From contig CAJMKE010000001.1 of assembly GCA_905213895.1 (NCBI GenBank), positions 124,001 through 188,000 on the forward strand: 64,000 bases of DNA, written 5' to 3'. A program made the position numbers and the translations under genes. Below the pieces are notes generated by a model. It made no database searches. It saw nothing but the letters and a program-made list of their open reading frames with translations, and was not told the DNA's origin. Positions 1-7,445 of this stretch are shown here, in pieces. This stretch comes from an uncultured Alistipes sp. Lineage in GTDB: Bacteria > Bacteroidota > Bacteroidia > Bacteroidales > Rikenellaceae. How positions within the stretch are numbered: the stretch's first letter is position 1; every line of letters begins with the position of its first letter.

Positions 1-1
1 G

Positions 2-808
2 GCTATCGAGTTCTATTTCGCACAGATTCGCGGTCATGAGGTGAACGAAGGTTTCCTCGTTTCCGGTCTCCTTATCCCGATGATTATGCCGGTAAGCACT
101 CCGCTTTGGATGGTCGCTCTCGGTACGGCTTTCGCAGTCGTATTCGGCAAGGAGGTATTCGGCGGAACGGGTATGAACGTATTCAATCCTGCCATTCTGG
201 CTCGTGCGTTCGTATTCTTCGCCTACACTCCGCAGATGTCGGGAGAAACCGTCTGGTACTCGACGTGGAAGATGATGGGCGCTGCCGACGCCGCTACCGG
301 TGCTACCGCTTTGGAGCAACTCGCTACCAAGGGCGGAATGCAGTGGAGCGCGCTCGATGCGTTCCTCGGATTCATCCCGGGTTCGTTCGGCGAGACCTCG
401 ACGCTGTGCATCCTTATCGGTGCCGCCATTCTGCTGTTCACGGGCATCGCTTCGTGGAAAACGATGCTGTCGGTATTCGTCGGCGGTACGGCTATGGCTT
501 ATCTGCTCGGCGCATGCGGCGTGTTCGACTATCCGGCATACTATCATCTGATTACCGGCGGTTTCGCATTCGGTGCGGTCTTCATGGCTACCGACCCCGT
601 AACGTCGGCTCAGACCTCGACCGGCAAGTATATCGTAGGTTTCATGACGGGTGCCATCGCAATCATGATTCGTCTGGTGAACCCTGCGTATCCGGAAGGC
701 ATGATGCTTTCGATTCTGTTCATGAACGCATTCGCTCCGCTGGTGGACTACTTCGTTGTGGAGGCTAACATCCGCCGCAGAAAGAACCGTGTTAAAATCG
801 CTAAATAA
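2..808 (+). CDS. nqrB: Na+-translocating NADH:quinone reductase subunit B (partial, 5' end outside window)
   Basis: Membrane subunit of the sodium-pumping NADH dehydrogenase, which carries a covalent FMN and passes electrons towards quinone. The reading frame is open from the first bases (AIEFYFAQIRGHEVNEGF), so the start codon and N-terminal helices lie upstream of the window. The flavin attachment motif TGAT follows DAA, and its last Thr is encoded at 305-307. Several hydrophobic helices follow, and the C-terminus is basic (RRRKNRVKIAK), as usual for NqrB. It is followed after 8 bp by nqrC in the order nqrB-C-D-E-F. Identification is firm from motif and context; only the C-terminal part is present. 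Confidence 0.95.
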   Translation, partial: AIEFYFAQIRGHEVNEGFLVSGLLIPMIMPVSTPLWMVALGTAFAVVFGKEVFGGTGMNVFNPAILARAFVFFAYTPQMSGETVWYSTWKMMGAADAATGATALEQLATKGGMQWSALDAFLGFIPGSFGETSTLCILIGAAILLFTGIASWKTMLSVFVGGTAMAYLLGACGVFDYPAYYHLITGGFAFGAVFMATDPVTSAQTSTGKYIVGFMTGAIAIMIRLVNPAYPEGMMLSILFMNAFAPLVDYFVVEANIRRRKNRVKIAK

Positions 809-816
809 CAGGGAGT

Positions 817-1692
817 ATGGCAACAAAGAAATTTATATGTAAAGTTTGCGGGTACATTCACGAGGGCGATGCCGCTCCGGAGTTTTGCCCGCTTTGTAAG
901 GCTCCTGCCTCGGAATTCGAGGAGATTAAAAAGAAGGGATTGTTTCAGGATAAGAACAGCAATGCCTATATAATCCTTTATTCGGTCGTTATGGTGGTTC
1001 TGGTGGCAACGCTACTTTCGGTGGCGTCGCTGTCGTTGCAGAAACGCCAGTACGATAATATGCTCAACGAAAAGAAACAGCAAATCGTTACGGCTCTCGG
1101 TGCCGACCCGGCGACTACCGCATATTCCGATGTCGTTGTGGAGGCTGCACTGCTCGATGCCGAAGGCAATGCGATTGCCGGCAAGAGCGAGAAAGACGTG
1201 TTCGAGGCGATGCAGGATTTGAAAGGTTCTATCGCCGCAGGCGAATATCCAATTTTCCGTACCGCCGACGGCAGTGTCGTGGTTCCGGTTTACGGTGCAG
1301 GTCTGTGGGATGCGATTTGGGGCTATGTGGCTCTCGCTCCGGACATGAATACCGTTAAGGGTGTCGTCCTCGACCATAAGGGCGAAACCCCTGGTCTGGG
1401 TGCCGAGATTGCTACTCCGAAGCATCAGGCGAAGTATGTCGGCAAGACCATTTACAATGATGCCGAACTCGTCGGAATCACCTTGAAGAAGGGTGGTGCG
1501 AAGGAGAGCGACGCCGATTATGTCCACGAAGTGGACGCCATTACGGGCGGTACCAAGACTTCGGACGGCGTAACCGCAATGCTCAAAACATGCCTGAACA
1601 ACTATAAGCCTTATTTCGACGGTGTCCGCAATGCGGCTGCTTCGGAGGAGGCGTCGTCTAACGAATTAAACAACGAAAACAATGAGCAGTAA
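817..1692 (+). CDS. nqrC: NADH:quinone reductase subunit C with an N-terminal rubredoxin-like domain
   Basis: NqrC is a membrane-anchored, covalently flavinylated subunit of the sodium pump. Residues about 45-291 look like ordinary NqrC: NSNAYIILYSVVMV begins the single membrane helix (about 50-72), and the flavin-attachment motif is TGGT at residues 243-246 in the context DAITGGTKTS. What is unusual is residues 1-42. They carry CKVCGYIHEGD and FCPLCKAP (Cys8, Cys11, Cys24, Cys27), the iron-binding pattern of the rubredoxin domain found at the end of rubrerythrins. NqrC normally starts close to the membrane helix, so this is an added domain, predicted cytoplasmic. The fusion lies in one uninterrupted frame with an ATG following nqrB by 8 bp. 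The gene overlaps nqrD by 11 bp. Confidence 0.93.
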   Translation: MATKKFICKVCGYIHEGDAAPEFCPLCKAPASEFEEIKKKGLFQDKNSNAYIILYSVVMVVLVATLLSVASLSLQKRQYDNMLNEKKQQIVTALGADPATTAYSDVVVEAALLDAEGNAIAGKSEKDVFEAMQDLKGSIAAGEYPIFRTADGSVVVPVYGAGLWDAIWGYVALAPDMNTVKGVVLDHKGETPGLGAEIATPKHQAKYVGKTIYNDAELVGITLKKGGAKESDADYVHEVDAITGGTKTSDGVTAMLKTCLNNYKPYFDGVRNAAASEEASSNELNNENNEQ

Positions 1693-2311
1693 GAGTCTGA
1701 AATATCTGACCGGTCCGTTGAACAATTCCAATCCGGTCATCGTGCAGATACTCGGTATCTGTTCGGCACTCGCCGTTACCGTTCAACTCAAACCTGCAAT
1801 CGTGATGGGTTTGTCGGTTATGGTCGTTACGGCGTTCGCCAATCTCGTGATGTCGCTCCTGCGCAACGGCGTGCCGTCGCGCATACGTATCATTGTGCAG
1901 TTGGTTGTAATCGCTGCGCTTGTGATTCTCGTAGACCAGGTGCTGAAAGCGTTCGTCTATGACGTGTCGAAGCAACTTTCGGTGTACGTGGGACTTATCA
2001 TCACCAACTGTATCGTCATGGGTCGTGTCGAGGCGTTCGCGCTCGGCAACCGTCCGTGGGCATCGTTCCTCGACGGTATCGGCAACGGTGCGGGTTACGC
2101 ACTCATCCTGATTATCGTGGCATTCTTCCGCGAATTGCTGGGTTCGGGTACGCTGCTCGGATTCCGTGTCATTCCGGAGAGTTGGTATATCGACAACGGC
2201 GGCGTTTACGCGAACTGCGGACTTATGCTGTTCCCTCCGATGGCACTGATTATCGTGGGCTGCATCATCTGGGCGCATCGTTCGTATAACAAGGATTTAC
2301 AGGAAAAATAA
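1682..2311 (+). CDS. nqrD: NADH:quinone reductase subunit D
   Basis: Integral membrane subunit of the Na+-NQR complex, 209 residues and about six hydrophobic helices. It carries the two cysteines expected of NqrD, in GICSAL (Cys27) and ITNCIVMGR (Cys110). In the known complex structure the equivalent residues, with those of NqrE, bind an intramembrane iron centre. The start ATG lies inside the end of nqrC (11-bp overlap), which indicates translational coupling. The next gene, nqrE, begins 15 bp after the stop. Length and order match the family. Confidence 0.96.
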   Translation: MSSKSLKYLTGPLNNSNPVIVQILGICSALAVTVQLKPAIVMGLSVMVVTAFANLVMSLLRNGVPSRIRIIVQLVVIAALVILVDQVLKAFVYDVSKQLSVYVGLIITNCIVMGRVEAFALGNRPWASFLDGIGNGAGYALILIIVAFFRELLGSGTLLGFRVIPESWYIDNGGVYANCGLMLFPPMALIIVGCIIWAHRSYNKDLQEK

Positions 2312-2326
2312 TAGGAGAAACAGAGT

Positions 2327-2935
2327 ATGGAAACATTGAATTTATTCATAAGGTCGATTTTTATCGATAACATGGTCTTCGCATTCTTCTTCGGAATGTG
2401 CTCCTATATCGCCGTGTCGAAGAGTGTCAAGACCGCACTCGGTCTTGGTGCTGCCGTTACGTTCGTGATGGTCATGACCGTGCCTCTCAACTATCTGCTC
2501 AACGAATATGTCCTCAAAGCGAATGCGCTGGTCGAGGGTGTCGATTTGAGTTTCCTTTCGTTCATCGTCTTCATCGCCGTAATCGCTGCGTTCGTGCAGT
2601 TGGTCGAAATGGTGGTCGAGAAATTCTCGCCGACGCTCTATAACCAGTTGGGTATTTTCCTTCCGCTTATCGCTGTGAACTGCGCCATCATGGGTGGTTC
2701 GCTCTTCATGCAGCAGAAGGTCGCAGCCGGTACTATCGAGAACGTTTGGCAGTCGATTGTATACGGACTCGGTTCAGGTCTGGGCTGGTGGCTGGCTATC
2801 GTGATGATGGCGGCGATTCGCGAACGAATCACCTATTCGCACGTTCCGGCGGCTCTCAAAGGTCCCGGCATCGCGTTTATCATTACCGGTCTGATGGGTA
2901 TCGCGTTCATGATATTCTCGGGTATAAAGTTGTAA
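2327..2935 (+). CDS. nqrE: NADH:quinone reductase subunit E
   Basis: Integral membrane subunit of Na+-NQR, 202 residues, homologous in fold to NqrD and inserted in the opposite orientation in the known complex. The conserved cysteines are in FFGMCSYIAVS (Cys25) and LIAVNCAIMGG (Cys119), the partners of the NqrD cysteines at the intramembrane iron site. The protein is hydrophobic throughout. It sits between nqrD (15-bp gap) and nqrF (21-bp gap) in a single transcription unit. Confidence 0.96.
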   Translation: METLNLFIRSIFIDNMVFAFFFGMCSYIAVSKSVKTALGLGAAVTFVMVMTVPLNYLLNEYVLKANALVEGVDLSFLSFIVFIAVIAAFVQLVEMVVEKFSPTLYNQLGIFLPLIAVNCAIMGGSLFMQQKVAAGTIENVWQSIVYGLGSGLGWWLAIVMMAAIRERITYSHVPAALKGPGIAFIITGLMGIAFMIFSGIKL

Positions 2936-2956
2936 CCTTTATAAAGAGTAAAAAAG

Positions 2957-4213
2957 ATGATAAAAGTAATTTTATTTGCAATACTTGCCTTTCTTGCAGT
3001 TACACTCGTTCTGGTGGCGCTGCTGCTCTTTGCAAAGGCAAAACTTACGACTTCGGGCAAGGTTACCATCGACATCAATGGCGGTAAGAAGGTACTCGAA
3101 GTGGACGGCGGCGGCACGCTGCTCGGCACGCTCGCTGCGGAGAACATATTCCTTCCGTCGGCTTGCGGCGGCAAGGGTGCCTGCGGTCAGTGCAAATGTC
3201 AGGTTCTCGAAGGCGGCGGCGAGATTCTGCCTACCGAAACCGGATTCTTCAATCGCAAGCAGATTCGCGATAACTGGCGTCTGGGTTGTCAGGTGAAGGT
3301 CAAGGAGAACATGAAGATTGCCGTACCGGATTCGGTACTCAGCATCAAGAAGTGGGAATGCGAGGTCGTATCCAACCACAATGTGGCTACATTCATCAAG
3401 GAATTCGTCGTCAAGTTGCCTGAGGGCGAGCATCTGAACTTCCGTTCGGGAGGTTATATCCAGATTGACGTACCGGCAATCACGGTCGATTTCAAGGATA
3501 TCGACGTAGACCCTGAATATCGCGCCGATTGGGAGAAATTCGGATTCTTCAACCTCAAAATGGTCAATCCGGAACCGCAGATGCGTGCTTACTCGTGCGC
3601 GACATATCCTGCCGAGGGTGATATTATCAAACTGAACGTGCGTATCGCCACTCCTCCGTTCGGTCCCGACCGCAAACTGCTGCCGGTGAATCCGGGTGTA
3701 TGCTCGTCGTACATCTACTCGCTCAAACCGGGCGACAAGGTGATGATTTCCGGTCCTTACGGAGAGTTCTTCCTGCCGGATAATCTGCCTGCCGACCAGG
3801 AACTCATCTTCATCGGCGGCGGTGCGGGTATGGCTCCTATGCGCAGCCACATCATGCACTTGTTCAAGACCGAGAAGACGTCGCGTCCGGTTACTTTCTG
3901 GTACGGTGCGCGTTCGCTTAAAGAGGCGTTCTATTTGGAAGACTACGCGGAGATTCAGCGCGAATTCCCGAACTTCAAGTTCCATCTGGCACTCGACCGT
4001 CCGGACCCGGAGGCAGATGCCGCAGGTGTGGACTACAAGGTCGGATTCGTTCACAATGTCCTCTACGAGAACTATCTGAAAAACCACGAGGACCCGGAGG
4101 GATGTATCTACCTCATGTGCGGACCTCCGATGATGGTGTCGTCGGTCGAGAAGTTGCTCGATTCGCTCGGCGTTCCACGCGAAAATATCCTCTACGACAA
4201 CTTCGGTGCATAA
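2957..4213 (+). CDS. nqrF: NADH:quinone reductase subunit F (NADH-oxidising flavoprotein)
   Basis: Electron entry point of the Na+ pump: it oxidises NADH through FAD and a [2Fe-2S] cluster. An N-terminal membrane anchor (about residues 3-26) is followed by a plant-type ferredoxin domain with Cys70, Cys76, Cys79 and Cys111 (SACGGKGACGQC and LGCQV). The FAD-binding motif RAYSCATYP follows, and the C-terminal NAD-binding part has GGGAGMAPMRS and the CGPPMM motif; the protein ends in DNFGA. At 418 residues it has typical length. It is the last gene of the nqr operon and is followed by a terminator hairpin at 4233-4264. Confidence 0.97.
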   Translation: MIKVILFAILAFLAVTLVLVALLLFAKAKLTTSGKVTIDINGGKKVLEVDGGGTLLGTLAAENIFLPSACGGKGACGQCKCQVLEGGGEILPTETGFFNRKQIRDNWRLGCQVKVKENMKIAVPDSVLSIKKWECEVVSNHNVATFIKEFVVKLPEGEHLNFRSGGYIQIDVPAITVDFKDIDVDPEYRADWEKFGFFNLKMVNPEPQMRAYSCATYPAEGDIIKLNVRIATPPFGPDRKLLPVNPGVCSSYIYSLKPGDKVMISGPYGEFFLPDNLPADQELIFIGGGAGMAPMRSHIMHLFKTEKTSRPVTFWYGARSLKEAFYLEDYAEIQREFPNFKFHLALDRPDPEADAAGVDYKVGFVHNVLYENYLKNHEDPEGCIYLMCGPPMMVSSVEKLLDSLGVPRENILYDNFGA

Positions 4214-4232
4214 CCGCAGTTATCGGAAATGG

Positions 4233-4264
4233 CAATCGCCGCATCCATACGGGTGCGGCGATTG
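4233..4264 (+). terminator. Terminator of the nqr operon
   Basis: A hairpin 20 bp after the nqrF stop: an 11-bp arm CAATCGCCGCA pairs with TGCGGCGATTG and is extended by three further pairs around an ATAC loop. A T-rich run (TTGTTGT) follows on the plus strand. Confidence 0.75.
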
Positions 4265-4295
4265 TTGTTGTCAGGCAGATGCTCCGTTGATGACA

Positions 4296-4340
4296 TTAAG
4301 GTCCTTAAAGTCCTTAATGACCTTAAAGTCTTTAAGGTCC
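4296..4340. repeat. Array A of the 9-bp TTAARGWCC repeat
   Basis: Five contiguous 9-bp units: TTAAGGTCC, TTAAAGTCC, TTAATGACC, TTAAAGTCT, TTAAGGTCC, with decayed units on either side. The array lies exactly between the nqrF terminator (plus) and the cdaA terminator (minus), in a gap between converging genes. Seven similar arrays occur in the window. Confidence 0.85.
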
Positions 4341-4352
4341 ATTAGGGTTGTT

Positions 4353-4399
4353 GAAAACAAGACAGGCGGTTCGTTCGATGAACCGCCTGTCTCGTTTTC
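4353..4399 (-). terminator. Terminator of cdaA
   Basis: A 12-bp perfect stem GACAGGCGGTTC/GAACCGCCTGTC around a 7-nt loop, extended outward by GAAAAC/GTTTTC, just beyond the 3' end of the minus-strand diadenylate cyclase gene. It has T-rich ends in both directions and may act on both strands. Confidence 0.75.
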
Positions 4400-4421
4400 A
4401 AACTCTTCTCCCGATTTCCTT

Positions 4422-5189
4422 TTATTTCTGCCCGAGTGCGCGTTTCAGTGCCGTGGCGAATTTCTGCGGGTCGATATTGTGCTTTATCGAACCGTTCTTT
4501 ACTATCGATATGCCGCCGGTTTCCTCCGATACGACGACGACGACGGCATCCGTAATTTCGCTCAAACCTATCGCCGCACGATGACGTGTGCCGTATGATT
4601 TCGGAACGTTGCTCTGCGTTACCGGCAGAATGCACTTTGCCGCCACGATGCGGTTGTCGTCGATTACGACCGCTCCGTCATGCAGCGGGGCATTCTTGAA
4701 GAAGATGTTGTTTATCAGCGAAACCGAAACATTGGCGTCCACGGCTATGCCGCCTTCGATTATGAACTGCAAATCGTCTTTCTGCATCAGTACTATCAGT
4801 GCGCCGGTCTTGGTCTCGCTCATGTTCAGACAAGCCGAAACAATCGGCGACGTGTTGATGTCGTCGCCCTTGCGACCTGCCGAGAATATGCGCGAAATGA
4901 AGTCCAGTTCCTTCTGACGCATGCCTATCATTTGCAGGAATCGTCTTATTTCGGGCTGGAAAACGATTATCAGCGCGATTACGCCTACGCTTATTATCTG
5001 ACCGAGAATCGTGGAGAGCAACTCCATGTTCATCGCTCTGACGATAACCCAGAATATGTAGATGATGATGATGCCGGCGAGAATATACGGCGCGTTCGTA
5101 CCGCGTGTGGCGCGGTAGAGCCAGAAAACCAGACCGGCTACCAGAAAAATATCGATGAAATCGATGAATGTGAAAGGAATGAATCCCAT
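4422..5189 (-). CDS. cdaA: Diadenylate cyclase (c-di-AMP synthase), CdaA type
   Basis: Makes cyclic di-AMP from two ATP at the inner membrane. Three hydrophobic segments (about residues 10-27, 36-52 and 63-78) are followed by a DisA_N/DAC catalytic domain with the two signature motifs, DGA at 171-173 and GTRHRA at 200-205. The 255-residue length and membrane topology match the CdaA class rather than DisA. The start ATG at 5189 gives the first membrane helix directly. An OmpH-like lipoprotein gene lies upstream on the same strand, separated by 86 bp with a possible hairpin, so the two may be separate units. A terminator follows at 4353-4399. Confidence 0.93.
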   Translation of the reverse strand: MGFIPFTFIDFIDIFLVAGLVFWLYRATRGTNAPYILAGIIIIYIFWVIVRAMNMELLSTILGQIISVGVIALIIVFQPEIRRFLQMIGMRQKELDFISRIFSAGRKGDDINTSPIVSACLNMSETKTGALIVLMQKDDLQFIIEGGIAVDANVSVSLINNIFFKNAPLHDGAVVIDDNRIVAAKCILPVTQSNVPKSYGTRHRAAIGLSEITDAVVVVVSEETGGISIVKNGSIKHNIDPQKFATALKRALGQK

Positions 5190-5220
5190 GTGTATATTAC
5201 ATCCTGCTTACAGTCAATAA

Positions 5221-5249
5221 TTCGGAACACCGCGATGCGATGTTCCGAA
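5221..5249 (-). terminator. Possible terminator after the OmpH-like gene
   Basis: A 9-bp inverted repeat TTCGGAACA/TGTTCCGAA with an 11-nt spacer lies between the OmpH-like gene and cdaA on the minus strand. The following T-run is weak, so it may only attenuate. Confidence 0.45.
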
Positions 5250-5275
5250 CCATAATCCGAACGAAACGCCGTCCG

Positions 5276-5854
5276 CTATTTTTTCTCCTTGTCAGCCTTG
5301 TAGAGTTCGTTCACCTTGGCGAGTACCGTGTCGGTGATGTCGAGCGACTGGTCTGCGTCGAGCAACGCCGAAGCGTTGATTATCATCTTGTATTTCTTGT
5401 CGGCGTTGATTTCCTGAATCGCGCGCGAAAGCAAATCGCTCATCTTGTTGTTGAATACGACATTCTCCTCTTCGAGATTCTTCGCTTCGTTCTGAGCGGC
5501 GGTTTGATAGTTGGCGATTTTCTTCTGCAATTCCTGCTCTTTCTGCTGTGCGTCGCGAGTGGTTATCAATCCTTTCTGATATTTCTCCTGCAACTGCGCC
5601 ATTTCGGATTGGAGATTGCGTTCTTTCGTCGCCCAACCGGTCTGTGCCTTCTCGGTCTTGTCGCGCAATGCCACACCCTCGCTGAGGAACATTTCGCTCT
5701 GTGCCATCACCGCTTCTACCTGAACGTATGCGATGTCGGAGGTGTTGATTTCGGTTTTCTGCTCTTCGGCAGCGACCTCGGTCGAATCGGTTTTCGCTTC
5801 TTTGCAGCCTGCGAGCATTGCCAACGCCATCGCTGCGAAAAGTAATTTTTTCAT
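5276..5854 (-). CDS. OmpH/Skp-like coiled-coil lipoprotein
   Basis: A 192-residue predicted lipoprotein: signal peptide with lipobox LAMLAGC (Cys17), then a short linker and a long charged, Gln/Glu/Lys-rich coiled coil (about residues 60-150) bearing the general features of the OmpH/Skp periplasmic chaperone family. Skp-type proteins hold unfolded outer-membrane proteins in the periplasm. Here lipidation would tether the protein to a membrane, so a true Skp role is inference. A TATCTTTG promoter box lies upstream on the minus strand at 5931-5938. Confidence 0.75.
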   Translation of the reverse strand: MKKLLFAAMALAMLAGCKEAKTDSTEVAAEEQKTEINTSDIAYVQVEAVMAQSEMFLSEGVALRDKTEKAQTGWATKERNLQSEMAQLQEKYQKGLITTRDAQQKEQELQKKIANYQTAAQNEAKNLEEENVVFNNKMSDLLSRAIQEINADKKYKMIINASALLDADQSLDITDTVLAKVNELYKADKEKK

Positions 5855-5930
5855 TTTTTATGTAAAACTTTTTGGTTAAATCCGTCAGTTTGCAACTGCG
5901 TTCCGACTCGCTGCCGGAACTTACATTGCA

Positions 5931-5938
5931 CAAAGATA
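5931..5938 (-). promoter_or_regulatory. -7 promoter box for the OmpH-like gene
   Basis: On the minus strand this reads TATCTTTG, matching the Bacteroidota -7 consensus TAnnTTTG, 77 bp before the start codon. No clear TTTG lies 19-21 bp upstream. Confidence 0.55.
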
Positions 5939-6033
5939 ACAAAATTTTGTAATATCGTGCATCTTCTGCTCCAAATTGAGTGCATAAACTGCCGGATAAT
6001 GCGATTTCCGAAAGTTTCTTCCTGTTTCCGACG

Positions 6034-6069
6034 TTAAAGTCATTAACGACCTTAATGACTTTAAGGACT
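6034..6069. repeat. Array B of the 9-bp repeat
   Basis: Four contiguous units: TTAAAGTCA, TTAACGACC, TTAATGACT, TTAAGGACT. Unlike most arrays this one lies between two divergent genes (the OmpH-like gene and ruvA). It is the only sequence besides promoters in the 330-bp gap 5855-6184. Confidence 0.8.
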
Positions 6070-6085
6070 TTTTTCGTATATTTGG

Positions 6086-6158
6086 CTTCGCCTTAGATAC
6101 TCACGCTCGGCATAATCAAATTAAAATTTGCTTCTGCTCTCGACTTTTCGTATATTTG
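6086..6158 (+). promoter_or_regulatory. ruvA promoter with an upstream conserved module
   Basis: Core promoter: TTTG at 6127-6130, 20 bp spacer, TATATTTG at 6151-6158, 26 bp before the ruvA start. Immediately upstream (6086-6130) is an element containing CTTCG, TTAGATACTC, CGCTCGG and CAAATTAAAATTTG. It aligns over its whole length with a second copy upstream of the C69 peptidase gene (minus strand, 60400-60471). In both copies the element ends at the -33 TTTG, and the spacers share CTCTCG and a terminal TTCG. Confidence 0.75.
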
Positions 6159-6184
6159 TGATTCGTAATAAATATCGTTGAATC

Positions 6185-6778
6185 ATGTACGAATACATTA
6201 CAGGCACTCTTGCTGAGGCGGCACCGGCATACGCGATAGTGGAAACCGGCGGAATAGGGTATTTCATAAACATATCGTTGCAGACCTACTCCGAAATCGA
6301 GAACCGGTCGGAGGTAAAACTTTTCCTGCACCATATCGTGCGGGAGGATGCGCAGATTCTCTACGGTTTCGCGACGAAAATCGAACGCGACCTGTTCCGC
6401 ATGCTTATCGGCGTGTCGGGCGTCGGCGGAAACACTGCCCGCATGATTCAGTCTACCTACTCTCCGTCGGAATTGCAGAACATAATCGCGACCGGCAATG
6501 CGACGCTGCTTAAAAACGTGAAGGGACTCGGAATCAAGACCGCGCAGAAGATAATAGTCGATTTGAGCGGCAAGGTTCTCGACCTCACCGAGGGTGCGGC
6601 GACCGCAGCCGCCGTTGCCGGCGGAACGACCAATGAGGCGTTCGACGAGGCTCTGTCGGCACTGGTAATGCTCGGATTCCAAAAGAGCGCGTCCGACAAG
6701 GTTCTGCGTAAATTGCTGAAAGATAATCAGTCGGCGACGGTCGAGGATTTGGTGCGGCTGGCACTGAAACAATTATAG
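6185..6778 (+). CDS. ruvA: Holliday junction branch-migration protein RuvA
   Basis: Binds four-way DNA junctions and recruits the RuvB motor during recombinational repair. At 197 residues it has typical length: the N-terminal OB fold (about 1-63) begins MYEYITGTL, helix-hairpin-helix motifs include LIGVSGVGGNTA and VKGLGIKTAQKI, and a C-terminal RuvB-contacting domain (about 150-197) follows a flexible linker. It has its own promoter at 6127-6158. No ruvB or ruvC is adjacent. Confidence 0.96.
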   Translation: MYEYITGTLAEAAPAYAIVETGGIGYFINISLQTYSEIENRSEVKLFLHHIVREDAQILYGFATKIERDLFRMLIGVSGVGGNTARMIQSTYSPSELQNIIATGNATLLKNVKGLGIKTAQKIIVDLSGKVLDLTEGAATAAAVAGGTTNEAFDEALSALVMLGFQKSASDKVLRKLLKDNQSATVEDLVRLALKQL

Positions 6779-6820
6779 ACCTGACGTACCGTTTTAATTC
6801 GATATTAAGTAATATTTTAG

Positions 6821-6828
6821 TATCTTTG
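6821..6828 (+). promoter_or_regulatory. -7 promoter box for the FKBP-like lipoprotein
   Basis: TATCTTTG, a match to TAnnTTTG, lies 14 bp before the start codon, implying a short leader of about 8 nt. The -33 box is not clear. Confidence 0.6.
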
Positions 6829-6842
6829 CACGTTATACGACC

Positions 6843-7445
6843 ATGAAACGACTCCTCGGCATAGCGATTCTTGCGCTCGCGTTCCTTTGCGGATGCGGCG
6901 ATGACGAGGATGTGTTCACGAAACAGCAGACCGATATAGTGCGTTATCTGACATCGACCCGCCGTCTGATTCCGGAATCGGAGGTGGAGAACGTCATCGA
7001 GAACAATCCGGCGTTCTATACGGAGTTCGGTCGTTCGACATACCGTTACATAACTACCTATTATAATACGGACCGCGAGGAGTGGAGCGAGGTGGAGCAG
7101 GGCAGTACGGTGGATTTGCTGTTCGACGCCTATGTTTTCGGCAGTTCCGAACCGTCGTTGAGAGAGGTGTACTGGTCGAATGTCGGTTCGACCATATCCG
7201 CACTCGAATCGCAGAGCGTCAATCCGATTGCGCACCTCGACTGGTCTACCGAGCCGCTGACGGTTACCGTCGGTTCGACGAAGATGATAAAGGGGCTCGA
7301 ACAGGCTCTGGTCGGCTGCCGCGACCAGGATTCGGTACAGATTTATATGACTTATAACATGGCATACGGTAAAAGTCTCGTCGGAACGGTTCCGAAGAAT
7401 TCGTCGGTGGCGTGGTATATAAAGATATTGAGAGTTACAAAATGA
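6843..7445 (+). CDS. FKBP-type peptidyl-prolyl isomerase-like lipoprotein
   Basis: A 200-residue predicted lipoprotein with lipobox AFLCGC (Cys17). The C-terminal half follows the FKBP pattern: KMIKGLEQALVG, then MTYNMAYGK, and a closing KNSSVAWYIKILRV strand. Such proteins speed proline isomerisation in exported proteins; related lipoproteins in Bacteroidota are linked to gliding/secretion (GldI-like), but nothing here shows that role. The usual catalytic aromatic positions are only partly conserved, so enzyme activity is uncertain. The stop codon overlaps the next ATG (ATGA), so the two genes are translationally coupled. Confidence 0.75.
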   Translation: MKRLLGIAILALAFLCGCGDDEDVFTKQQTDIVRYLTSTRRLIPESEVENVIENNPAFYTEFGRSTYRYITTYYNTDREEWSEVEQGSTVDLLFDAYVFGSSEPSLREVYWSNVGSTISALESQSVNPIAHLDWSTEPLTVTVGSTKMIKGLEQALVGCRDQDSVQIYMTYNMAYGKSLVGTVPKNSSVAWYIKILRVTK

